DNA of 64,000 bases from Limnoperna fortunei (Eukaryota > Mollusca > Bivalvia > Mytilida > Modiolidae). The stretch spans positions 36,498,067-36,562,066 of the forward strand of contig OX104120.1 in NCBI GenBank assembly GCA_944474755.1. Reading direction: 5' to 3'. The translations under genes were made by a program, and so were the position numbers. A model generated the notes under the pieces. It saw only the letters and a list, made by a program, of their open reading frames with translations. It was not told where the DNA came from and ran no database searches. Below are positions 12,393-21,530 of the stretch, in pieces; position 1 is the first letter of the stretch; each line of letters starts with the position of its first letter.

Positions 12393-12832
12393 TTTCATGA
12401 AAACAGTAAACTGGCAATCTTGTCACGTAAGGTTGAAGTCGATTTGTTTTGTTTGTTTGATTGGTGTTTTAACGCCACTTTCAACAATTTTTCAGCTATT
12501 TCATGGCGTCCAGTTTTTATTGGGGGAGGAAGCCGGAGTACCTGGAGAGAACTCCTGACCTGCGGTAGGAAAACTGGCAATCCTTGTCAATTAAGATTGA
12601 AGTCGAGTACACCCTGCCTGCAATGAGAATCGAACCCACAATCTCAGTGTTGACAGACCACGTGATCAATAGTAGACGAACTACCTTGACCACTTGGCCA
12701 CCGAGGCCCCATGTTGAAGTCAAGTCTGCCCTGCCAACAATAATACTCAAACCAGCACTCTAAGTGACAACATTCATGTGATCAAAATAAGATAACTAAA
12801 TGTGTAATTACCTTAGCCATTGGCCGCCTTAA
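12393..12832 (-). mobile_element. Older SINE split by a younger SINE
   Basis: Body words CTGGCAATCTTGTCA...GGTTGAAGTCGA (12410-12442) lie left of the younger copy. The tRNA-like part (GTTGAAGTCAAGTCTGCCCTGCC to CCATTGGCCGCC) lies right of it (12713-12832). The older copy is clearly more diverged. Confidence 0.6.
12441..12710 (-). mobile_element. tRNA-derived SINE, near full length
   Basis: On the reverse strand it reads GGGGCCTCGGTGGCCAAGTGG (A-box-like), then a B-box-like GGTTCGATTCT, a SINE body with GGCGTTAAAAC near its end, and a (CAAA)n-type tail. The direct repeat GTTGAAGTC flanks it (12432-12440 and 12713-12721), which is the target duplication inside the older SINE. Confidence 0.8.
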
Positions 12833-14299
12833 TTTTAAGGCCTTCATAATAAGAAGAAATTTACAGATGTATAGACAACCAACCAAAGTATATGGGGACT
12901 ACAGTAATAAGTGCTCAGATCGTTAGGCATGCTAAAAGATAGGGAAATGTACATACTAGTAGAATCACAAAATTAATTGAAAGTAAAACAAAATAAATTA
13001 TAAATACAACAATGTACATGTACCAGTCTGATGAGAAAAGTAAACATTTTTATCATATGGAAATTCATAATAGTTTGGGAACAATATGTTAATAACACAA
13101 TAAAGTCTTGAAATTTTGTTTAAATTAATGATGACAGTTTGAATAGTTTAACAGAAAATGTCAACTAACGCACAATACAACTTAAATTTCTTGTCTTCAA
13201 TTCTACCTGCACACTGTACAAATCTGCATTAGTATAAATGTAATATTATGGTTGCTTATCTGAATTTGTTAACATTAAACATGTTAAACTCGATGAGGGA
13301 GGTTGCACATTGCAAAATAAATTTTTCCTCATACTGAAATAACAAATTTTCTGACCTATTTTAACATTTGGGTTTTTAATTTCCTTCATTTTGTTTTCAG
13401 GTTTTTCTTTTTTCTTTTTTTTTTTTTTTGGGGGGGGAGGGGGGGGAGGGAGGGTAGAATTAAAATAACAAACAGGATGAAATCCTACTACACTTTTGTA
13501 TGAAATGACAAAAATGCAGATTTAATGTCTCCTAAAAAAATTTAAAGAGTTCATTCACAGTTCTTAAATTGATAAGAGATAAATTGCTTTAAGTACATGT
13601 ACATGTAGCTATATATATAGTCGTCCACCCAGTATATAGTTTTAAGTTCAAGAGTACTTGGAGTTGGTGCACATGCTAGTAGGAGGATCCATGAAAGATA
13701 AGTTTGATTTCCTGCAATTTACAGTTCCAAAATAGTTGGGGATAAAAAGACTGACCCAAAGGCCATTTTCTGTGAATTGTGAAATAAAAACAAGGATTTT
13801 TGATCCAAATAAAAACTTTTTTTTTTTAAATATGTTGAATAACCACATTAAGAGTTTGTAATACAAATTTTAAGCATGGAGTACATACAGGCAAGTTGCG
13901 GTAAAGAGAAACCATGCTTTTTAATGTCTATTCTTATATTATGTCCTTTTGATTATCGTTAACTAATACACGTTCTTTTCTTTTAATTTTATTCCATTTA
14001 ATTTTCTTATAAAAGTAACCAGCATACTCATCAGCAGTTTACAATGAATTAGTACAAGTGTATATTATTTACTTCCATCAGGTATGGAGGAGTAAATTGC
14101 AGAAAATCCACACTTTATAAAAAAAAAAATGGAACATTAAATGATACATTGCCACACTGCATTGTTTGAATACTGTATGTACATGAACACATTTTATTGC
14201 ATTACAGACCACCAACCTATAAGAACAGCTGAGCATGATACCAGTCCACCTCACCCAATCTTATACCTTGACCTTGGACCTATAAAATTGATTTTTTGG
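12833..14299. other. Non-coding AT-rich stretch
   Basis: It holds a poly-T/poly-G slippage tract at 13408-13455 and small (AT) and (TACATG) runs at 13590-13620. No element end or coding domain is recognised. Confidence 0.5.
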
Positions 14300-14430
14300 T
14301 TTGCTTATTTGTTTGTTTGAATGTTTTAACACCCCTTTTCAGCAATTTTTCAGCTATATCATGACATCAAGTTTTTATTCAGGGGAAGGAAGCTGGTTTA
14401 TAACTAGCAACACACCAATCCAGGGGTAAG
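14300..14430 (-). mobile_element. SINE fragment
   Basis: TTTGTTTGTTTGAATGTTTTAACACC, then CAGCAATTTTTCAGCTATATCATGACATC, then GGGGAAGGAAGCTGG. This is the 3' half of the tRNA SINE on the reverse strand, and the tRNA-like head is gone. Confidence 0.55.
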
Positions 14431-15284
14431 TCAAGTCTGCTTAAAAAGAATCTTGGGAAAAAAATGAAAATTTAAAATTGTATTCTTCAAATAAAAAGAA
14501 ATATATTTGAATTTTGATGTTTTATTATATCCTCAACCATTACATTTCTAGCGTGGATTATAGATGGTAAAATTTTAATTATGGGGGCCACAATATTGAC
14601 AGTATTTACCACGAGTTTGTATGTTTTGACGTAAAAGTATACTTTATCCAGTAAATATGATAAATAAGTTTAAAAATATTTTTTTACTTTTTGAAGAATC
14701 TACAAACTTGGGAGATGTCTTGTCACCGACATGAACATGTTTGTAATTTGATACCCCAAGACACCCTGGTCAGGTGGTGATGTAACCCCGACTATAAAAA
14801 AAAAAAATTAAAAAAAATAAATGAATAAATGAATATTTCTGGGACGCGAAACTGCAGAGCTTAAAATGTGACAGTGCGTTACCCTTACTTTTCTGAAATG
14901 CCGCACTAGATGACTGCCTACCGTGGCTAGCATCATCAGAATGTCAAAATCACAAAGGAACTTTAACATTTTATTTGAGCTGGTTCTTTCAGTACATGCA
15001 CTCCATTAAGGTTGATCGCAACAGTGTTGTCATTTTTGGATGCCATTATAATTAGAATCTAAATTTAGGAGCATAATTTAACTAATGTAATTAAAATATT
15101 TACTAAAATAATTAAGTTTTAATTTTAGTATGTCCTGCAACACACTTCCAGTACCAAGTAAACATACCACCCAAAAACAAGGAATCTCAACAGAAAATTA
15201 CCTTCTTCCTTCCAAACAATAGCCAAGAAGTTTCAACAACCACAAATAATAAAGAAATGTCTAGTATCCAAGCAACCAACAAAA
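14431..15284. other. Non-coding AT-rich stretch
   Basis: A-rich runs at 14800-14830 are the only notable feature. Some decayed upstream part of the following transposase-like remnant may lie in 15150-15290, but I cannot align it. Confidence 0.45.
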
Positions 15285-15934
15285 AAATTTCAACAATCAT
15301 GGTTTGCAAAATGGCCTTGGCTAGATTATGACTCTGAGAAAACCTCCTGTTTTGTAAAGTCTGTATCAAGGACAAAAGAACCAATCAATTGACAAGGACA
15401 AAAGAACCAATCAATTGACAAAGGGCTGTATAATAATTTTAAAACTAGTATGCTTACCAGATATTTGAAAGAAGATGATCATTTTAAGAGCTCTGAAAGC
15501 ACCAAAAGAAAATCTCAACTTTCAAAAAGCTGTTAAGGCATTTTTAACCGATAAGAAAATGCCATCATGGTGGCAATGCAAACCGTTTATTGGATGGCCC
15601 AAGAATGCCTGTTGTTGTCAAAATACGCAAGTCTTATAAAATATCTTAAACATTAAAACACTCCATATATTGACAAACTGAAGGTCAATGAGCAAACAGA
15701 TTATACATGTTACAAAACAGCAACTGACTTTATGCTCAGCTCTTGCTTCAGTTATTGATGATAACATCAATACCACTTTAGAAAAGTCACCTATGGTAAC
15801 AATTTTATGGGATGAAAGTATGGACACTGTGACTTGTCACAAGTGGGTCATTAATGCACAAATTGTTCATCCACTGACACTCAATCCTAAAACATTATTT
15901 TGGAAAGACTTCCATTATAACCCCCCACTAACAA
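15285..15934 (+). pseudogene. Broken hAT-transposase-like (ZNF862-like) coding remnant
   Basis: Two separated frames read like the N-terminal part of ZNF862/C17orf113-like proteins, which derive from hAT-type transposases. Frame one (15291-15365) encodes QQSWFAKWPWLDYDSEKTSC, typical of the segment before the TTF-type zinc finger. A later frame (15688-15963) holds a stretch near residues 34-60 reading PMVTILWDESMDTVTCHKW, matching the 'DES-D' start of the catalytic-fold region. Stops and frame breaks separate them, and a 22 bp direct repeat (near 15369-15420) sits at one break. It ends where an F3 element begins. No intact gene is present. Family naming is from remembered motif style, so moderate confidence. 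Confidence 0.55.
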
Positions 15935-16740
15935 GTGTGGACACAGAAAAACGTCTCGCCTGAATTCCGCATCAATAACGAAAATAAATTTCGTCATAAG
16001 CATTACGTAAGTAGCATTAATTATGAGCAGCGGCCTGTATACCAAATATTGTCACCTTAATGCATAGTTACAGAGGAACTGTACTAATACAAAAACTTTA
16101 TCGTAGTCGCTGAACCGTGAAATTGAGGTCAAGGTCAGGTGACACCTACCAGACAGTCATGTACTAGTCATCAGCAACCTATATACCAAATATTGTCATC
16201 CTACCATGCGTGGTTACAGAGGAACTGTCGTAACCCAAAAACTTTAAGGTAGTCGATGGACCGTGAAGTTGAGGTCAAGGTCAGGTGACACCTACCAGAC
16301 AGTCATGTACTAGTCATCAGCAACCTATATACCAAATATTGTCATCCTACCATGCGTGGTTACAGAGGAACTGTCATAACACAAAAACTTTAACGTAGTC
16401 ACTGGACCGTGAAATTGAGGTCAAGGTCAGGTGACACCTACCAGACAGTCATGTACTAGTCATCAGCAACCTATACACCAAATATTGTCATCCTACTATG
16501 CGTAGTTACAGAGGAACTGCCGTAACCCAAAAACTTTAACGTAGTCACTGGACCGTGAAATTAAGGTCAAGGTCAGGTGACAGGTGTCTGACTGGCAAGT
16601 ACTCATCATAAGCTACCTCTGTACCAAATTTGATGGACCTAGGGCTTGGGCTTACAAATATATGAAGCAAGATGTCAAGTGTTTACGCCGCCGCCGCCAC
16701 CGGATTCCCATACATATGTCTCGCCCAGGCGAGACAAAAA
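15931..16740 (+). mobile_element. F3 element with ~146 bp tandem core
   Basis: The left hairpin GTGT-GG-ACAC (15935-15944) is followed by GTCTCGCCTGA. The phrase ACCAAAT(A)TTG recurs at 16041, 16185, 16331, 16477 and 16623 (144-146 bp). A CCGCCGCCGCC tract (16688-16700) precedes the right hairpin GTCTCGCC-CA-GGCGAGAC (16718-16735) and AAAAA. It is inserted into the transposase-like remnant. Confidence 0.7.
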
Positions 16741-17619
16741 TGCATTATTTCTAACATAAATAAAAGAATTTGGGACTGGGTGGCAGCCACTGGTGAATCA
16801 CACAGTGGACACAGTCATGCATTGCCAATAAGGCATGTGCGAGTCGTGTGAACTCCATGTATCTTGTGATAGTCTAATGCATTGCGTATTTTTAATTGGG
16901 GGGTTCATGTGGTAGTCTTACCATTGTTTCTGTCAGATGTTAGAATAAATGGAGCGACAGGTCTTAACATCTTTAATGAAATTTAAAATCATTTGGACAG
17001 CAGAAAGGTTCGGTTGACAAAAGTCATGGGACTCTCAGGAGAAGGCTCCAAAAGAGTTTTGAAATAATGAATTTCATTTTTCATAACTCTGAAGTGGCTG
17101 AAGCAATTTAGCTGGTTGTCAATGTCAGTTGAGATATTATGCTTAAAAAAATTTTCCCCATGTTTCATGAATACATCAGACAACAACTGTTTGACTTAGA
17201 TGGTGGACATGACTGTGGACGTTACCAGCCATTTGATTGCTTGCCTGTTTTCCTGTATTGTACGACACATCTTCGATAGGCTTATAAAAAAATGATGTCA
17301 CCTAAATGACGATCACCATACCATTAAACTATCCTCCTATCAACATTTATGATATTCAATAACCTTGCATACCAAAATTGTGCCCTTGTGTAATTAAGTA
17401 CATGAAGAAGTCTTTAATTGGGAACTACTTGTTACTCAAGTTGAGGTACTAGTATTTGCTTGGATCAGGGATATGAAATGTAACCTTGCCAGAACCTCGT
17501 CTAATAGTCAGTGTTTTTGAAATTTTTATATTCCAGGGGTCATGATGACCCCCTGCAGCTGAGTTGAGCGAGTCGAATACAATTTTCAGGGGTCAAATTT
17601 ATTATACAGTTTTGTAATA
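16741..17619. other. Non-coding stretch
   Basis: No domain or element end is recognised except the palindrome at 17536-17552, listed separately. Confidence 0.45.
17536..17552. repeat. Palindrome GGGGTCATGATGACCCC
   Basis: An 8 bp stem with a single central base, in otherwise AT-rich DNA. It could be an element end or a chance binding site. No partner copy was found in the window. Confidence 0.5.
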
Positions 17620-17621
17620 TA

Positions 17622-17985
17622 ATAGCCCGTAGCTGGAGATTCCGACCTGTGCTCTGAATTCCGCACTGTTTTGCTCGGAATTCCACAATTTTGCACGGAA
17701 AAGGCTTGGAATTTTGGACTTTGATATTTTAAAGTGCAAAATTAGCTCAGAAATTTGGAATTTGTCATTTCTTTAGCTTGAAAAATGCATGGAAAGTTGG
17801 ACTTTAATATTTTTCAGCACGGAAGTAGCTCCGAAATTTGGGCTTTGTCATCTTTTAGCTTGGAAAATGTGCGGAATATTGGACTTTAATAATTTTCAGC
17901 ATGGAATTAGCTTGGAAATTTGGACTCTTGTCATTTTTTTTAGCTTGGAAAAGTTGGACTTTAATATTTATGCTCAATGATAAGG
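17622..17985. repeat. ~82 bp tandem repeat with possible terminal motif
   Basis: GGACTTT(A/G)ATAT recurs at 17716, 17799, 17881 and 17956. The start GTAGCTGGAGATTCCG is matched in inverted form near 24646-24662 (AGAATCTCCAGTTAC), so this looks like one end of an element family whose other members flank 21.5-24.7 kb. Confidence 0.55.
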
Positions 17986-18866
17986 GGATTTACAATTGCA
18001 TTAAATATGTTAGAATTTCAGTAGAATATCTTTTTGGTTAATAAAATTATGCTGAAAATATAAACATTGGTCACCAAACAGCAATGATTGTTTATTAAAA
18101 ACTTTGACAGTGACATGTTAAAATATTCACATTCAATTTATTAATTAAACTAGTTTATAAGTATTAGCTCTGAAAACCTAAAGATATTCAGAGTTTTACA
18201 AATGCATAAATTGAAATAATTATTTGCTATCAATACAAAAAACTAAATTAAATTTGTAATAAATCATAAAATTAACATTTAAGTTTTAAAAATGTAAATT
18301 TTTCATGTTCTATTAGTGAGGTACAATGTATCCTTTAAGTAAAATCTATATCATATATACAACATGATATAGAAGTAAATATTTTTAAAGCAGTAGCTTG
18401 TTGTATTTCTAAAATATTACTCAAAAGAATTTAAAATGATTTTTTTCCTGAAATGCTTCATATTTTTTAATACAACTCAAATTTGTTTTTTGATTAATCA
18501 GTTTTCAAATATTGACCAATGAAAATGGAAAATCATTACCCAATCAAAAAATTTGGCACATTTTTTAAATGGATGTTGAGGAGGAAAACTTAATGGAGTT
18601 TGTTTACATTACATGCACTTGGGGTGAGGATAATTTTTTTTTATGGAATAAAAAGCCAATAAATGAGTTTACAGTGTGTGTTCACTCGTTTGGTATCTAG
18701 TCTGACATGTCTCATTGTGAAATATTGACCTCAGAAAAATAATAAATTTTTCCTTATTATATAACAACAAGGCATGATTCTTATCCAAGTTCTATAAATA
18801 GCTCAAGCTTTATTTTGGAATCCACCCATTTTATTTAAAAAGCATACCGTTCCGAGTGTCCAAACC
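17986..18866. other. Very AT-rich non-coding stretch
   Basis: No open frame, tRNA box or inverted end is supported. Confidence 0.5.
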
Positions 18867-20124
18867 AGAGGCTCTTAAGAGCCTGTATCGCTCATCTGAT
18901 TTTATAGGCAATGAAGATAGCATTTCCCTGATGTTAAAGTAAGGTCCTGTAATTTTCAATAAACTTTAAATAGGACCATCCAAACAATATTACTAGAAAG
19001 CTTTGTTTCATTGGTTAACCAGTTGTGTAGAGAAGATTTTTTTTATTTGCCCATAGGGTCCTATGTTAAACTAAGTCCTGCGGCGGAGGTGGCCATTTTG
19101 AATTTCCAATTGCCATAAAAAACATAAACTTTATAAAGGACCATCCAAACAATATTGCTAGTAAGTTTTTGTTTCCATTGATTAACCGGTTTCAGAGAAG
19201 AAGCCTTTAAAAACTTTTTCCCATAGGGTCCTATGTTAAACTTAGTCCTGCGGTAGCGGCCATTTTGAATTACCAATTGCCATAAAAAACATAAACTTTA
19301 TAGAGGACCATCCAAACAATATTGCTAGTAAGTTTTGTTTTGATTGGTTAAACGGTTTCAGAGAAGAAGCCCTTTTAAACTTTTTTCTCATAGGGTTGAA
19401 TGTTAAACTAAGTCCTGCGGTGGCGGCCATCCTGAATTTCCGATTGGGATAAAAAACATTAACTTTATAGAGGACCATCCAAACAATATTGCTATTAAGT
19501 TTTGTTTCCATTGGTTGGCCGGTTTCAGAAAAGAAGCCTTTCAAACTTTTTCCCATAGGGTCCTATGTTAAATTAAGTCCTGCAGTGGCAGCCATTTTGA
19601 ATTTCCAATTGCCATAAAAAACAAAAACTTTATAGAGGACCATCCAAACAATATTGCTAGTAAGATTTTGTTTCCATTGATTAACCGGTTTCAGAGAAGA
19701 AGCCTTTTAAAACTGTTTCCCATAGGTTCTATGTTATACTAAGTCCTGCGGTGGCGGCCATTTTGAATTTCCAATTCCCATCTAAAACACAAACTTTATA
19801 GAGGACCATCCAAACAATATTGCTAGTAAGTTTTGTTTTGATTGGTTAAACGGTTTCAGAGAAGAAGCCATTTTTAACTTTTTTCCCATAGGGTCCTATG
19901 TTAAACTAAGTCTTGAGGTGGCGGCCATATTGGTTTACCAATCAAAATAAAAAACACAAACTTTGTAAAGGTCCATCCAATGAACATTATGGCCAAGTTT
20001 GGCTTCAATTGGCCAAGTGGTTTCAGAGAAGAAGATTAAAATGTAAAAAGTTTACAGACGACGCCGCCGCCGACGACGACGACGGACGCAAAGTGATAAC
20101 AATTTGGGTCAGGTGAGCTAAAAA
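18867..20124 (+). mobile_element. F1 element, second ~167 bp core copy
   Basis: The left palindrome AGGCTCTTAAGAGCCT (18869-18884) matches the 5081 copy. Units begin at 19092, 19259, 19426, 19591, 19757 and 19924 (165-167 bp), one fewer than the first copy, which explains most of the length difference. The GACGACGCCGCC tract is at 20056-20095. The left arm of the right hairpin is deleted, leaving GGGTCAGGTGAGCTAAAAA. Confidence 0.7.
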
Positions 20125-20139
20125 GGTGAAAAATACAAT

Positions 20140-21395
20140 GCTGACAACTACGTCAATCTCATTTACCTGTACTAGTATATGCTGAAAAATAATGGAACAT
20201 ATAATAGCTAGTAACATCATGCAACACCTAGCATGCCTAGAGAAAAATAACATTCTATACGATCTTCAACACAGCTTCAGAAAATCTAGATCATGTGAAA
20301 CCCAATTACTCCATTTTGTACAGGAACTCACAAGCAATTATAACAAAACTGATTTAATAATAATGGACTTCGATAAAGACCAACACCTCCTATATAAACT
20401 TAACTTCTATGGTATACAAAACCAAACTTTAAACTGGATAAAAGCATTCCTTTCTGACCATACACAAACAGTAGTTATAAATGGAACATCTTCAAATACT
20501 GCACCAGTAACATCTGGGGTTCCCCAGAGCACAGTACTAGGACCTATCCTATTTCTTTTATGCATAAACAACTTCCCAAAATATTTATCACACAGTAAAC
20601 TCAGATTATTTGCTGATGATAGCATCATTTACAGGGAAATTAGAACTGAAGAAGATTGCACAAAACTACATAACGACCTAGACTCAGCAACAAAGTGAGA
20701 GGCAAATTGGCTAATGACCTTCCATCCAGATAATTGCAATAAACTTACAGTATCACAAAAAAAAACAACCTACATGTATCAGTCACAATTACATACTACA
20801 TAACCACATTCTTGAATCTGTCACATCAGCAAAATATCTTGGAGTCACTTTACAGTCTAATCTGAAATGGAACTTACATTATGACAACATAATATCAAAT
20901 GCAAATAAATCTCTTGGATTCCTTAAAAGAAACCTCAAACTATCTAACACTGAAATAAACTCGGAAGCTCACCAAGCACTTGCAAGACCAAAACTTGAGT
21001 ACAGCTGTAGTGTATGGGATCCACATAACATCGAACGTAAGAAAAAAATTGAAATGGTACAGAGACGAGCCGCCAGATACACAACCAACAACTACCATAA
21101 CTCCAACGAACATGATATATACACTGGGCTGGCCAACACTAGCACAGTGCTGTCTCAAAACACGCCTGATAATATTCTACAAAATTGTACACTGCCTTAT
21201 TGCAATACCAACAACTATCCTAGTGCCTACTGACAACAGACTTAGAAAACGCCATACACAAACATACAACACATTCAAACTTCCAAAGATACATACAAAT
21301 GGTCATTCTTTCTATCACACAATGGAATATGCTACCATCTCATTAATGCAGACTCCGTCAATTCATTTTGGGCACTGTTAATAAAACCAGCTGTG
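20140..21395 (+). pseudogene. Decayed non-LTR retrotransposon reverse transcriptase
   Basis: The frame at 20192-20698 encodes reverse transcriptase motifs in order: HSFRKSRSCETQLL, then a damaged LDF-type motif (MDFDKD, apparently missing the residues between the two aspartate blocks), GVPQSTVLGPILF (usual glycine after Q lost), and FADDS (20608-20622) with both catalytic aspartates. Downstream, the thumb-like part continues in other frames to ~21240 (for example KYLGVTLQSNLKWN near 20835 and the SVWDPHN-like word near 21010). The style fits the Jockey/CR1-like clades. The 5' end is cut, since it starts just after an F1 element. Frameshifts and a stop at 20696 make it inactive. Confidence 0.75.
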
Positions 21396-21530
21396 CTCTA
21401 ATCTAAAGTCCCATGTACATGGTTTTATATAACTGCACTCTGTATATATCAACATTTGGTTTTTGTTACATTTTAAAAATTACATACTAGTAGCACGGAG
21501 TATTTGGAAAATTCTAAGCAATTTCCCGAC
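21396..21530. other. Flank of the long-inverted-repeat element
   Basis: It contains ACTAGTAGCACGGAGTATTTGG (21486), which resembles the inverse of the end at 24610-24665. It may be the left end of an outer element that received the inner one at 21531. Confidence 0.4.

Noticed and set aside
14750..14800. Possible gene fragment near GACACCCTGGTCAGGTGGTG
   Set aside because: No open frame or family motif extends from it.
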